A DNA stretch of 64,000 bases from Dyella jiangningensis (GCF_003264855.1 NZ_NFZS01000001.1:744001-808000); one strand, 5' to 3'; shown: positions 8,040 through 17,109, counted from the stretch's first letter. Translations and numbers: made by a program. The notes: generated by a model from the sequence alone, not told the origin.

Positions 8040-8228
8040 GTGACAGCGTCCTCCGGAGTGAGGTGACGGAATTGGCGGCTGTGGGACCGCCGTAAAAGCG
8101 TCATTTTAGCTTGAACGGGCTCTCCGGCCCATCCACCGCCTTGCGGCATGGCTGGGGCTGTTCAGCGGAGGCCGGAAGCGCTTGAATCAACTTTTCTTTC
8201 GGGCGCATGCGCCCAGCAGGAGATTGGC

Positions 8229-8699
8229 ATGAGCGAGACGGGACAGACTTTCGGCATCACCCTGGAGCAGGTCGAGAACTTCGAGTTCCGGGTGCGCTTC
8301 GACGACACGGTGGTTCCGGACCTGATCGTGGATGAAGGTGCGCCCCTGGGCGGCGATGCCGGGCCCAATCCCTCGCGCCTCCTTGCTGTCGCCGTGGCCA
8401 ACTGCCTCGCCGCGAGCCTGTTGTTTGCCCTGCGCAAGTACAAGAACACGCCGGGCAGGATGGGCGCGAAGGCCCGGCTGACCCTGGAGCGCAATGAGCA
8501 TGGCCGTCTGCGCATCGCGCATATCGGCGTGGACCTGCAACTCGCGGAGAAGGCCGAGGTGCTCGACTACCTCGATCGCGTGCTGGCGCAGTTCGAGGAC
8601 TTCTGCATCGTGACCCAGAGCGTCCGCCAGGGCATCAAGGTGGATGTCAGCGTCCTGGACGGGGAAGGCAAGCGATTGTCGGTGCCGGGCGAAAGCTGA
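8229..8699 (+). CDS. OsmC/Ohr-superfamily protein
   Basis: A 156-residue protein of the OsmC fold. The conserved cysteines are C59 in VANCLAASLLFALRK and C127 in EDFCIVTQSVR, the pair that reduces organic peroxides in Ohr/OsmC enzymes. The sequence around them is closer to the general YhfA/OsmC-like group than to classic Ohr, so the exact substrate is unclear. Start ATG 8229 is chosen because aggag lies about 7 bp upstream; a longer reading from 8148 has no ribosome site. It is divergent from gapA and may share its control region. Confidence 0.82.
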   Translation: MSETGQTFGITLEQVENFEFRVRFDDTVVPDLIVDEGAPLGGDAGPNPSRLLAVAVANCLAASLLFALRKYKNTPGRMGAKARLTLERNEHGRLRIAHIGVDLQLAEKAEVLDYLDRVLAQFEDFCIVTQSVRQGIKVDVSVLDGEGKRLSVPGES

Positions 8700-8771
8700 G
8701 GCCTGCCGGCGCGGAGCTGTCATGGAGCTGTGGCAGACTTTCCGTTTTCGCTGACACATTCGAACCTATCC

Positions 8772-9581
8772 ATGTCCTTTCCGCGCTTCTCTGCCGCACT
8801 TGCTCTCGCCTGTTTCGTCCTGACGCCCGCCGCGCACGCCTGGGGCCAGCTTGGCCACAGCATCGTGGCCGACCTCGCCCAGCGCCACCTCAGCCCCGCG
8901 GCGGAGGCCGAGGTGGAGCGATTGCTGGCGCCGGAAAACACCAAGTCGCTGGCGGATATCGCCAGCTGGCCGGACGAGATCCGCAACGATCCCGGCAAAG
9001 ACGCACTGTGGAAGCAGACGCGTGCGCTGCACTATGTCGACTTCACCCACGGCGACTGCAACTACACGCCGCCGCGCGACTGCAAGGATGGGCAATGCGT
9101 GGTCGCTGGCATCGACCACTATGCGCAGATCCTCGCCGACAAATCGCAGCCCGACGCCACGCGCCTGGAAGCCTTGAAGTTCGTGGTGCACTTCATCGGC
9201 GACGAGCACCAGCCGCTGCATGGCGGTTCGCGCGACGACAAGGGCGGCAACGCCTATCAGGTCCAGTTCCAGGACAAGGGCACCAACCTGCACAGCGTGT
9301 GGGATTCGGGCCTGCTCAAGACCCGTGGCCTGGATGACAAGGCGTACGCCGACGAGCTGGAATCCCGCGGCACGGTGACCTTGCCCAAGCCCATCGCCCC
9401 CTTCGACAACGCCTATGCGCAGTGGGCGGAAGAGTCGTGCCAGATCTCCCGCGACATCTATCCCGAGGGTCATAAGCTCGATCAGGCCTACGTACAGAAG
9501 GCATTGCCGGTGGCGGAACTGCGCCTGCGCGAAGCGGGGCGTCGCCTGGCGGAAGTGTTGAACCTCGCGCTGGCGCGGTGA
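8772..9581 (+). CDS. S1/P1-type zinc nuclease, secreted
   Basis: A 269-residue precursor. After a signal peptide (1-23, ending AHA) the mature protein starts WGQLGHSIVADLAQ: the N-terminal Trp and the His at mature position 6 are zinc ligands of the S1/P1 nuclease family. Later ligand motifs are SWPDEIR, LHYVDF, GIDHYAQIL, VHFIGDEHQPLHGG and NLHSVWDSGLL. The enzyme should hydrolyse single-stranded nucleic acid or nucleotides in the periplasm or outside the cell with three zinc ions. No clear ribosome site precedes the ATG; it was chosen because the signal peptide begins there. Confidence 0.9.
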   Translation: MSFPRFSAALALACFVLTPAAHAWGQLGHSIVADLAQRHLSPAAEAEVERLLAPENTKSLADIASWPDEIRNDPGKDALWKQTRALHYVDFTHGDCNYTPPRDCKDGQCVVAGIDHYAQILADKSQPDATRLEALKFVVHFIGDEHQPLHGGSRDDKGGNAYQVQFQDKGTNLHSVWDSGLLKTRGLDDKAYADELESRGTVTLPKPIAPFDNAYAQWAEESCQISRDIYPEGHKLDQAYVQKALPVAELRLREAGRRLAEVLNLALAR

Positions 9582-9607
9582 CGCTTGTTCGCTTCGCGAT
9601 TCCCACG

Positions 9608-9632
9608 GGCCCGCCACTGCGCGGGCCTTTTT
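9608..9632 (+). terminator. Terminator after the S1/P1 nuclease gene
   Basis: GGCCCGC and GCGGGCC form a 7-bp stem with a 6-nt loop, followed by TTTTT, 26 bp after the stop. Confidence 0.85.
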
Positions 9633-9981
9633 CTGATCAAAACTTCAGCAGGGCCAGAAAGAATTGCTGCGATGCAAAATCATGCACGCGCATGCTTCAC
9701 GGACGTGCAGGCGAGCCCAGGTGCCCCTACCGGCGCGCCGATGCCCTGGCTTCAGAGTGGCCTCGCATTTTGCATGCCATGACACCAGTATTTGGCCGTC
9801 CGAACGCCAGTGAAGCAGACCAGTGGCTTGAGCTCGGCGCATTCTTGGTTGTCTTTGCGTAATACCACTGGTAGCGGCTGGTCCGCATGCCACAAGCAGT
9901 CCACTTGCATACCGTGGTTGGCAAGAAAAATGCCTGCGCAAACCCTCTGGCAGATCGATCCAATTCTGCTAGCGTGGAACG
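9633..9981. other. Gene-free stretch upstream of pyk
   Basis: About 350 bases between the nuclease terminator and pyk. Short open readings here have no ribosome site or recognisable product. It presumably holds the pyk promoter, but no convincing -35/-10 pair was seen. Confidence 0.4.
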
Positions 9982-11454
9982 ATGACTACTGAATCTACGC
10001 TGCGCCGCACAAAGATCGTTGCCACCCTCGGTCCCGCGACCGACGCTCCTGGCATGCTGGAAAAAATCATCGCCGAAGGCGTCGACGTGGTTCGCCTGAA
10101 CCTCTCGCACGGCCAGCCGGACGATCACCGCGCGCGCGCCGTCGCCGTGCGCGATGCCGCGACCAAGCTCGGTCGCGAAGTCGGCGTCCTTGCGGACCTT
10201 CAGGGCCCGAAGATCCGGGTCGAGCGGTTTGCCCATGGTCCGGTGGAGCTTCGTGTGGGCGATAGCTTCGTGCTGGACTGCAGCCCGGGGGCGCCGCTGG
10301 GCGACGCCACGCGCGTTGGCGTGAGCTACTACGACCTGCCGAAGGACGTGTCCGCCGGCGACGTGCTGTTGCTGGATGATGGCCTGGTCGCGCTGACCGT
10401 CGAATCCGTCGTGGGCGCGGAAATCCGCTGCCGCGTGCTGATCGGCGGCAAGCTGTCCGATCGCAAGGGCCTCAACCGCCAGGGCGGTGGCCTCTCCGTG
10501 TCCGCGCTGTCGGACAAGGACAAGGCTGACATCAAGCTCGCCGCCGAGATCGGCTGTGACTTCCTCGCCGTCTCCTTCGTGCGTTCGGCCGCCGACATGA
10601 ACGAAGCGCGCCGCCTGCTGGAGGAAGCCGGTGGCAAGGCCTCGCTGGTGGCGAAGATCGAGCGCGCCGATGCCATTCCGGTGCTCGGCGAGATCATCGA
10701 TGCATCCGACGTCGTGATGGTGGCGCGCGGCGACCTGGGCGTGGAGATCGGCGATGCCGAGCTGCCGGGCCTGCAGAAGAAGATCATCCGCGAGTCGGTG
10801 CAGCGCAATCGCGCCGTGATCACCGCCACGCAGATGCTGCAGTCGATGGTGCGCTCGCCCATCCCGACCCGCGCCGAAGTGATGGACGTGGCGAACGCCG
10901 TGATCGACGGCACCGACGCCGTGATGCTGTCCGAGGAATCGGCGGCCGGCGCACACCCGGACAAGGCCGTGGCGGCACTGCGCCGCATCTGCCTCGGCGC
11001 CGAACGCCAGTTCGAACCGAAGGAAGATCCGGCGACGCAGGGGCATCACCTGGATCGCACCGACCAGGCCATCGCGCTCGCCGCCATGGTGCTGGCCAGC
11101 CAGCTCGGCGTGCGCGCCATCGTCGCGTTGACCGAGTCGGGCGCCACCGCGCAGTGGCTGTCGCGCTATCGCAGCGCGGTGCCGATCTACGCGCTGTCGC
11201 CGTTCGACGATGCACGCCGCCGCATGTCGATCCTGCGTGACGTGCAGGCCGTGAAGTTCACCCACGTCTCCCAGACGCCGGCCGGCTCTGCACGCGACGC
11301 CGTGCGCCAGCTGTTCGCCGAAGGCAAGCTGACCGAAGGCGATCGCGTGGTGCTCACGCACGGCGACCACATCGGCCAGGGCGGCGGCACCAATACGCTC
11401 AAGCTGCTGTCGGTGGGTGCCGAGGGCGTGGTGGAGTGCTTGCGCGACCTGTAA
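9982..11454 (+). CDS. pyk: Pyruvate kinase
   Basis: A 490-residue cytoplasmic enzyme making pyruvate and ATP from phosphoenolpyruvate and ADP. Family motifs in order: RRTKIVATLGPA (8-19), VRLNLSHG with substrate residues R38, N40 and S42, LADLQGPKIRV (70-80), the B domain, VAKIERADA with the catalytic lysine, VMVARGDLGVEI and ITATQMLQSM. Length is normal and the start is ATG. It is followed 81 bp later by an exported TonB-like protein on the same strand with its own ribosome site. Confidence 0.96.
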   Translation: MTTESTLRRTKIVATLGPATDAPGMLEKIIAEGVDVVRLNLSHGQPDDHRARAVAVRDAATKLGREVGVLADLQGPKIRVERFAHGPVELRVGDSFVLDCSPGAPLGDATRVGVSYYDLPKDVSAGDVLLLDDGLVALTVESVVGAEIRCRVLIGGKLSDRKGLNRQGGGLSVSALSDKDKADIKLAAEIGCDFLAVSFVRSAADMNEARRLLEEAGGKASLVAKIERADAIPVLGEIIDASDVVMVARGDLGVEIGDAELPGLQKKIIRESVQRNRAVITATQMLQSMVRSPIPTRAEVMDVANAVIDGTDAVMLSEESAAGAHPDKAVAALRRICLGAERQFEPKEDPATQGHHLDRTDQAIALAAMVLASQLGVRAIVALTESGATAQWLSRYRSAVPIYALSPFDDARRRMSILRDVQAVKFTHVSQTPAGSARDAVRQLFAEGKLTEGDRVVLTHGDHIGQGGGTNTLKLLSVGAEGVVECLRDL

Positions 11455-11535
11455 GCAGGGTAGCGACGTCGGCCTGCAGCCCGTAAGGCTAGAATCCGGG
11501 TCGACGTCCCCCAACCCATGCGCAGGAGGTTTTCC

Positions 11536-11985
11536 ATGAACATGAAGTCGCGTCGCCACATCCAGGCGATTTCCCTGGCCCTTGCCATGGGCGTGGCCGC
11601 ACCGCTGCTGGCGCAATCGCAGGCGCGCATGGTCGGCCCGGACCGCATCCAGTCGTACTGGATCATGCTAAACACCAAGGTGGATGCCGACGTCCCCAAC
11701 AGCGGCTCCAACATGGACAAGCCCGGTTGCGTGGCGGTGACCTACATGATCGGTTCCGATGGCGTGCCGCAGAACGTCAACGTGGCCAAGGTGGTGCCGC
11801 AGAGCGACCTCGGCGCCGTGGCCAAGAGCGTGGCGGGCAACTTCCGCTACGGGCCTTCGCTCACCAACAAGACGCACGAGCCGGTCAATACGTACTTCAT
11901 CGTGCCGTTCAACCTGCCGGCGGATGCTGCGCAGCGGCAATCCATCATCGACGCGTGCAAGCTGCCGGGCTACAACCAGGCCTGA
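11536..11985 (+). CDS. Exported protein with TonB C-terminal-like domain
   Basis: A 149-residue protein with a strong aggagg ribosome site 7 bp before ATG 11536. A signal peptide (about 1-26, ending PLLAQ) sends it to the periplasm. The remainder, including CVAVTYMIGSDGVPQNVNV and VAGNFRYGP, resembles the C-terminal beta-alpha-beta domain of TonB-family energy transducers, but the N-terminal anchor and proline-rich spacer are missing. It is therefore probably not a functional TonB. Its role is unknown. Confidence 0.65.
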   Translation: MNMKSRRHIQAISLALAMGVAAPLLAQSQARMVGPDRIQSYWIMLNTKVDADVPNSGSNMDKPGCVAVTYMIGSDGVPQNVNVAKVVPQSDLGAVAKSVAGNFRYGPSLTNKTHEPVNTYFIVPFNLPADAAQRQSIIDACKLPGYNQA

Positions 11986-12040
11986 GTCTCGACGCCATGG
12001 CCATTCAGGGGCGCTCAGGGCCCCTCGTGGCCAGATGCCA

Positions 12041-12085
12041 TATACTTGCGGGCCTTTAAGCCTAGCCGCCCCCTTCCAGGGCGGC
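12041..12085 (+). promoter_or_regulatory. Possible fba promoter -10 element and leader hairpin
   Basis: A TATACT hexamer at 12041-12046 is one base from the -10 consensus, without a good -35. Twenty bases later GCCGCCC and GGGCGGC (12065-12085) form a 7-bp hairpin without a T run. Both lie in the 143-bp interval before fba. Tentative. Confidence 0.35.
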
Positions 12086-12128
12086 TTCCACCTTGTGCGG
12101 CCCACACCGCCTAAGTACCGGAGTTGTC

Positions 12129-13136
12129 ATGAGCATCGAAGATCTCGAAAGCGTTGCCCTCGCTATGGTTGCGCCCGGCAAGGGCATCATCGCCATCGAC
12201 GAGTCGACCAACACCATCAAGAAGCGTTTCGAGGCCGTCGGCATCGACAACACCGAAGAGAACCGCCGCGCTTACCGTGAGCTGCTGCTCACCACGCCGG
12301 GCCTCAACGAGCACATCTCCGGCGCGATCCTGTACGACGAAACCATCCGCCAGTCGACCAAGGACGGCGTGCCGTTCACGACGCTGATGAAGAAGAACGG
12401 CATCATCCCGGGCATCAAGGTCGACAAGGGCCCCGTGCCGCTGGCCGGCTTCCCGGGCGACGTGGTGACCGAAGGCCTCGACGGCCTGCGCGAGCGCCTG
12501 CAGGAATACGTGAAGCTCGGCGCCCAGTTCGCCAAGTGGCGCGCCGTGATCAACATCTCCGAGGACAACCCGTCCTCCACCGCCATCGAAGCCAACTGCC
12601 ATGCGCTGGCCCGCTACGCCGCGCTGTGCCAGGAAGCCGGCCTAGTGCCGATGGTCGAGCCGGAAGTGATCATGGACGGCGACCACAGCATCGAAGTCAG
12701 CTACGAAGTGCACGAAGCCGTGCTGCGCAGCCTGTTCAATGCGCTGTACGAGCAGAACGTGATGCTGGAAGGCACCATCCTGAAGGTCAGCATGGTCATC
12801 CCGGGCAAGGATGCGGACGAGCAGGCTGAAGTCGAGGAAGTCGCCGAAGCCACCGTGCGCGTGCTCAAGACCACCGTGCCGGCCACGCTGCCGGGCATCG
12901 TGTTCCTCTCGGGCGGCCAGTCGGACGAGCAGTCGACCGCCCACCTCAACGCCATGAACCGCATGGGCCCGCACCCGTGGCCGCTGTCGTTCTCCTACGG
13001 CCGCGCCATGCAGCAGGCCGCGCTGAAGCTGTGGTCCAAGGACATGAAGGCCAACTACGCCGACGCGCAGAAGACCGTCCACGCCCGTGCGAAGGACAAC
13101 GGTCTCGCCGCGCTGGGTCAGTGGAGCGGCAAGTAA
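12129..13136 (+). CDS. fba: Fructose-bisphosphate aldolase, class I
   Basis: A 335-residue Schiff-base aldolase that interconverts fructose-1,6-bisphosphate with dihydroxyacetone phosphate and glyceraldehyde-3-phosphate. Motifs: GKGIIAIDESTNTIKKRF (18-34), VPMVEPEVIMDGDH (173-186), and GTILKVSMV with the Schiff-base lysine K219. This is the eukaryote-like class I type rather than the zinc class II enzyme, as in many Xanthomonadales. ATG 12129 begins the family N-terminus; a 12-codon extension is unsupported. A REP-type repeat follows 15 bp after the stop. Confidence 0.95.
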   Translation: MSIEDLESVALAMVAPGKGIIAIDESTNTIKKRFEAVGIDNTEENRRAYRELLLTTPGLNEHISGAILYDETIRQSTKDGVPFTTLMKKNGIIPGIKVDKGPVPLAGFPGDVVTEGLDGLRERLQEYVKLGAQFAKWRAVINISEDNPSSTAIEANCHALARYAALCQEAGLVPMVEPEVIMDGDHSIEVSYEVHEAVLRSLFNALYEQNVMLEGTILKVSMVIPGKDADEQAEVEEVAEATVRVLKTTVPATLPGIVFLSGGQSDEQSTAHLNAMNRMGPHPWPLSFSYGRAMQQAALKLWSKDMKANYADAQKTVHARAKDNGLAALGQWSGK

Positions 13137-13151
13137 GAAGCAGCCATTCTT

Positions 13152-13234
13152 CTGTAGGAGCGCACCCAGTGCGCGACCGCAGAGTGGGTGAAACCGCTCC
13201 GTAGGCTTTTCGCGCACTGGGTGCGCTCCTACAG
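13152..13234. repeat. REP/BIME-type palindromic element, copy 1
   Basis: An 83-bp element bounded by CTGTAGGAGCGCACCCAGTG and its reverse complement, with a 30-bp centre. The ends have the form of Xanthomonadales/pseudomonad REP sequences, here as an inverted pair. A second copy lies at 17158-17241 in the opposite orientation; the two share the arms and half the centre. Confidence 0.85.
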
Positions 13235-13261
13235 AAAGAGCGGGGCATTGATGGACCAAAG

Positions 13262-13291
13262 AAAACGGGCGCCTCGCGGCGCCCGTCTTTT
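13262..13291 (-). terminator. Bidirectional terminator between fba and the outer-membrane protein gene
   Basis: ACGGGCGCC and GGCGCCCGT form a 9-bp stem with a 4-nt loop. On the minus strand it is followed by TTTT, on the plus strand by a slightly interrupted T run, so it can end transcripts from both sides. Confidence 0.85.
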
Positions 13292-13314
13292 GTTTCTGTG
13301 TTCCTGAAAACCGA

Positions 13315-13917
13315 TCAGAAGCGGTATTCCGCACTGACCGTGTACAGGTTGGTCGGCAGGTGGATGTTCTTGTCGCTGTCGCTGGCCTGGTAGTAGTCGT
13401 AGTTCAGGCCCACGCTCCACTGCGGGGTGATGTTGTAGCCCACGCCTGCACCGGCGTAGTAGTTGGTGCTGTTGAAGCGCACCGACTGCGGGTTGAACTT
13501 GTCGTTGGTCAGGCCTTCACCCTTGGCGAAGAAGGCACCGCCACGCACTTCGCCGTACCACTTCGGGCTGAAGCTGTAGCGCAGGTCGAGGCCGGCGGTA
13601 GCGCCCTGCAGCTTCGACTTGGCGTCGCCGCCGTAGTTCTGGGTATACAGGCCACGCGCATCGGCTCGGCCCAGGTAGACGTAACCCGCTTCGACGCCGA
13701 GCGACAACTCAGGGTTGAGCGCGAAACGGTAACCACCCTTCACGCCACCGGCGAAATCGCCGTTGTCATAAGGGCCCTTCTTGATCTGGCCGTAGCCGGC
13801 GTTGGCGCCGACATACCAGCCCTGCTGGGCGTTCTGGCCGGCGTCCTGCGCAAAGGCGGCCGGAACAGCCACCAAACCGGCGGCGGCGAAAGCAAGGGCA
13901 AGCATGGTGTTCTTCAT
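13315..13917 (-). CDS. Outer-membrane beta-barrel protein (OmpA/Ail-like), paralogue A
   Basis: A 200-residue precursor with a signal peptide (1-23, ending AFA) and a small beta-barrel of about eight strands with the alternating aromatic pattern (GWYVGANAGYG, GGVKGGYRF, YYAGAGVGYNI). It ends YTVSAEYRF, whose terminal Phe is the outer-membrane assembly signal. The start has gaggag 8 bp upstream. The gene next upstream (14157-14795) encodes a paralogue with a similar leader and C-terminus (SVTAEYRF). Both carry a CTTAAT-N5-CTTAAT repeat about 145 bp before the start codon. Function beyond a surface barrel is unknown. Confidence 0.82.
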   Translation of the reverse strand: MKNTMLALAFAAAGLVAVPAAFAQDAGQNAQQGWYVGANAGYGQIKKGPYDNGDFAGGVKGGYRFALNPELSLGVEAGYVYLGRADARGLYTQNYGGDAKSKLQGATAGLDLRYSFSPKWYGEVRGGAFFAKGEGLTNDKFNPQSVRFNSTNYYAGAGVGYNITPQWSVGLNYDYYQASDSDKNIHLPTNLYTVSAEYRF

Positions 13918-14060
13918 GGGGGTACTCCTCGATTCTTCGTCTTATTTGGGCCAGTCCGCAGCGCCGGGGGTTCGGTCGTTCGCGGCTGGGCACCTCGTGC
14001 CGACGGTGCTGACCCTTAGATAGGGCGGCCCTGAGGAGTTTCAATACCGATTAGTACACA

Positions 14061-14077
14061 ATTAAGAAGGCATTAAG
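14061..14077 (-). promoter_or_regulatory. PmrA-type direct repeat upstream of outer-membrane paralogue A
   Basis: On the gene strand the sequence is CTTAAT-GCCTT-CTTAAT: two identical hexamers with an 11-bp period, the form of a PmrA/BasR box and of OmpR/PhoB-family sites in general. It lies 144 bp before the start codon. The same element precedes the paralogous gene at 14944-14960. Confidence 0.6.
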
Positions 14078-14104
14078 GTTCAGGCCGCTTCCAGCCGGCG
14101 CACC

Positions 14105-14133
14105 AAAAAGAACGGGCGCCCCCGAGGGCGCCC
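14105..14133 (-). terminator. Terminator after outer-membrane paralogue B
   Basis: On the minus strand GGGCGCCC, loop TCGG, GGGCGCCC form an 8-bp stem, followed after GTTC by TTTTT, 24 bp after the stop of the upstream paralogue. Confidence 0.85.
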
Positions 14134-14156
14134 ACATGCTTCTCACAACAAGTTGA

Positions 14157-14795
14157 TTAGAAACGGTATTCGGCCGTAACCGAGGCCGTATCGGTGGACA
14201 GGTCCACGCCCTTCTTCTTGGCGTCGAAATAGTCGTAGCTCACGCCAAGGCTGAAGTGCTGGTTGAAGTCGTAACCCACACCGGCGCCGCCGTACCAGCT
14301 GACGTCATCGAGGTGATGGCGGTTGATCGAGTTGTTGTCGTAGCCATGGCCCTTCCAGCCATAGATGCCGGCACGGCCGCTGACGTACAGGCCGTCCCAC
14401 ACGTTGATCTTGCCGTTCACGCCGGCGGTCCAGCCGCGAAGGTCGTTCTTCTCGCTGGTCTGGTTGACGGGCTGGCTGTTGAAGATGTTCTTCAGCTTGT
14501 AATTGCCCTGGTCGTTGTAGCCGACCTCAACGCCCAGACCCATGTCCTGGCCCACTTTCCAGCGGTAGCCGCCGTTGATGCCATAGGTGGTCGGATGGTC
14601 GTTGTAGGGGCCGTTTGCCACATGACCCTCGCCCACGCTGCCGTTGATGAACCAGTTGCCGCTGCCCACCGGCTGGTAGGGTTGGTAGTTGCCGTTGGCG
14701 GCGGTGCTGGTGGACGAGCTGGTGTCCTGGGCAAAGGCGGGAGCGGCGATGAAGCCGGTCGTGGCCATGGCAATGGCAAGTAGCGTCTTCTTCAT
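14157..14795 (-). CDS. Outer-membrane beta-barrel protein (OmpA/Ail-like), paralogue B
   Basis: A 212-residue precursor with a signal peptide (1-22, ending AFA), a low-complexity Ser/Thr linker (SSSTSTAANG) and a small barrel (NWFINGSVGEG, YGINGGYRWKVG, WYGGAGVGYDF) ending SVTAEYRF. The ATG at 14795 is preceded by ggagtactccc. It resembles the neighbouring 200-residue protein in domain layout, C-terminus and upstream control repeat, so the two look like a tandem duplication. Separate terminators indicate separate transcripts. Function is not established. Confidence 0.82.
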   Translation of the reverse strand: MKKTLLAIAMATTGFIAAPAFAQDTSSSTSTAANGNYQPYQPVGSGNWFINGSVGEGHVANGPYNDHPTTYGINGGYRWKVGQDMGLGVEVGYNDQGNYKLKNIFNSQPVNQTSEKNDLRGWTAGVNGKINVWDGLYVSGRAGIYGWKGHGYDNNSINRHHLDDVSWYGGAGVGYDFNQHFSLGVSYDYFDAKKKGVDLSTDTASVTAEYRF

Positions 14796-14943
14796 GGGAG
14801 TACTCCATATGATCTTTTTTGGGATCGATCCCTGAAAGATCTGCGGGCCGGGGGAAAGGCTGATCGCAGTCACACCCGTTCCATGGGTGCCAGGGGATTA
14901 GAACCATGGGAGCCTGAAGGGTTTCCGTACCCCTTATCCAAAA

Positions 14944-14960
14944 ATTAAGGACAAATTAAG
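14944..14960 (-). promoter_or_regulatory. PmrA-type direct repeat upstream of outer-membrane paralogue B
   Basis: On the gene strand: CTTAAT-TTGTC-CTTAAT, again two perfect hexamers with 11-bp period, 149 bp before the start codon. Downstream of the repeat the two paralogues also share a block with GGTA, GAAAC and TCAGG, consistent with a common promoter architecture. Confidence 0.6.
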
Positions 14961-15040
14961 GTCTTGGGCGTGGGACAGGGGCCCGGCAATCGGCGACAAT
15001 GAGCGTTTTTAGCCGCCATCGCCCCCGGAGAACCCTCTCA

Positions 15041-17045
15041 ATGACCACCCGCCGCGAACTCGCCAATGCCGTGCGCGCCCTCGCCATGGACGCCGTGCAA
15101 CAGGCCAACTCCGGCCACCCAGGCATGCCGATGGGCATGGCGGACATCGCCGAGGTGCTCTGGAACGACTTCCTCCAGCACAACCCGACCAACCCCAAGT
15201 GGTTCAACCGCGACCGTTTCGTGCTGTCCAACGGTCACGGCTCGATGCTGCTGTACTCGCTGCTGCACCTGACCGGCTACGACCTGCCGATGGAAGAGCT
15301 CAAGCGCTTCCGCCAGCTGCATTCCAAGACCGCCGGCCATCCGGAAGCCAGCGAAACCCCCGGCGTGGAAACCACCACCGGCCCGCTGGGCCAGGGCCTC
15401 GCCAATGCGGTGGGCTTCGCGCTGGCGGAAAAGGTGCTGGCCGACCACTTCAACCGGCCGGGCCATGAGATCGTCAACCACCACACCTATGTGTTCCTCG
15501 GCGACGGCTGCCTGATGGAAGGCATCTCGCACGAGGCCTGCTTCGCTGGCCGGCACCTGGAAGCTGAACAAGCTGATCGCGCTGTACGACGACAACGGCA
15601 TCTCGATCGACGGCGACGTGCACGGCTGGTTCACCGACAACACCCCGGAGCGTTTCGAGGCCTATGGCTGGAACGTGATCCGCGGTGTCGACGGCCACAA
15701 CCCCGACGCCATCAAGCAGGCCATCGCCGCGGCCACCTCGCAAAGCGAGAAGCCGACCCTGATCTGCGCCCGCACCATCATCGGCTTCGGTTCGCCGAAC
15801 AAGCAGGGCAAGGAAGAGAGCCACGGCGCCGCGCTGGGCAAGGACGAAGTCGCCAAGACGCGCGACGCGCTGGACTGGCGCTACGGCCCGTTCGAGATCC
15901 CGGCCGAGATCTACGCCGGCTGGGACCACAAGAAGACGGGCGCCGCGCGCGAGCAGGCCTGGCACGACGCGGTGGCCAAGTACTCCGCGGCGTTCCCGGA
16001 GCTGGCTGCCGAGTTCAATCGCCGCGTCGCCGGTGAGCTGCCGGCCGACTGGGCCGAGAAGTCGCAGGCTTTCGTCGACAAACTGCAGGCGGACGGCGTG
16101 GACGTCGCTTCGCGCAAGGCCTCGCAGATGAGCATCGAGGCGTTCGCGCCGCTGTTGCCGGAGCTGATCGGCGGTTCGGCCGACCTGGCCGGTTCCAACC
16201 TCACCAAGTGGAAGGGCAGCGTCGACGCCGGCAATGGCCACGACGCCAAGGGCAACTACGTCTACTACGGCGTGCGCGAGTTCGGCATGAGCGCCATCGC
16301 CAACGGCCTAGCGCTGCATGGCGGTTTCATCCCGTACGACGCCACCTTCCTGGTGTTCTCCGACTACGCCCGCAACGCGGTGCGCATGAGCGCGCTGATC
16401 CCGGCACATGCCATCCACGTCTACACGCACGACTCGATCGGTCTGGGCGAAGATGGCCCGACCCACCAGCCGGTGGAGCACCTGGCCTCGCTGCGCTACA
16501 TCCCGAACAACCAGGTGTGGCGTCCGTGCGACGCGGTCGAATCGGCCATGTCCTGGAAGCTCGCCATCGAGCGCAAGGGCAATCCGGCGTGCCTGGTGTT
16601 CTCGCGCCAGAACCTCAAGCCGCAGCAGCGCAGCGCGCAGCAGGTGGCCGACATCGCGCGTGGCGCCTACGTGCTGTCCGATCCGCAGGACACCAAGTTC
16701 AAGGCCATCCTGATCGCCACCGGTTCGGAAGTGGAACTGGCGATGGAAGCGGCCCGCACGCTGGCCCAGCAGAACGTGCCGGTGCGCGTGGTGTCGATGC
16801 CTTGCACGGAAGTGTTCGACGCCCAGCCGCTGGAATACCGCGAAGCGATCCTGCCGGGCTGGTGCCGCGCGCGCGTGGCGGTGGAAGCGGCCACGTCCGA
16901 CTTCTGGCGCAAGTACGTCGGCCTCGACGGCGACGTGATCGGCATGACCACCTTCGGCGCCTCGGCGCCGGCGCCGCAGCTGTTCGAGCACTTCGGATTC
17001 ACCGTGGCGCATGTGGTCGATGCGGTGAAGCGCGTGATCGGCTGA
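15041..17045 (+). pseudogene. tkt: Transketolase, single-base frameshift in this sequence
   Basis: Transketolase moves two-carbon units in the pentose phosphate pathway with thiamine diphosphate. The first part (from ATG 15041, [20 protein letters not shown]) and the second part (through [18 protein letters not shown] and the C-terminal domain to stop 17045) together give a normal length of about 667 residues. They lie in different frames. The break is at about 15540-15542, where GAGGCCTGCTTCGCTGGCC has one base too many; deleting one T restores [20 protein letters not shown]. The enzyme is normally needed for growth, so a sequencing error is the most likely explanation. ThDP motif [13 protein letters not shown] is just before the break. 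Confidence 0.9.
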
Positions 17046-17055
17046 GTGTGCATTT

Positions 17056-17078
17056 CCCTCTCCCCTCTGGGGAGAGGG
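17056..17078. repeat. Stem-loop CCCTCTCCCC/GGGGAGAGGG after tkt
   Basis: A perfect 10-bp stem with a 3-nt loop starts 11 bp after the tkt stop and is followed by gcagggtgagggg. Similar ccctctcccc...ggggagagggc...gtgagggg elements are common intergenic repeats in Xanthomonadales. No T run, so it is not a classic terminator. Confidence 0.6.
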
Positions 17079-17109
17079 CAGGGTGAGGGGCGGGTCTCGC
17101 CTCAAGCCC

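Noticed and set aside
9727-11616. 629-codon open frame on the minus strand
   Set aside because: It is the antisense of pyk; GC-rich codon bias of pyk keeps this frame open. The translation is Arg/His/Ala-rich with no family features.
12977-13204. Short coding frame over the REP element after fba
   Set aside because: It reads the fba gene out of frame and the palindromic repeat, so it is an artefact of the repeat.
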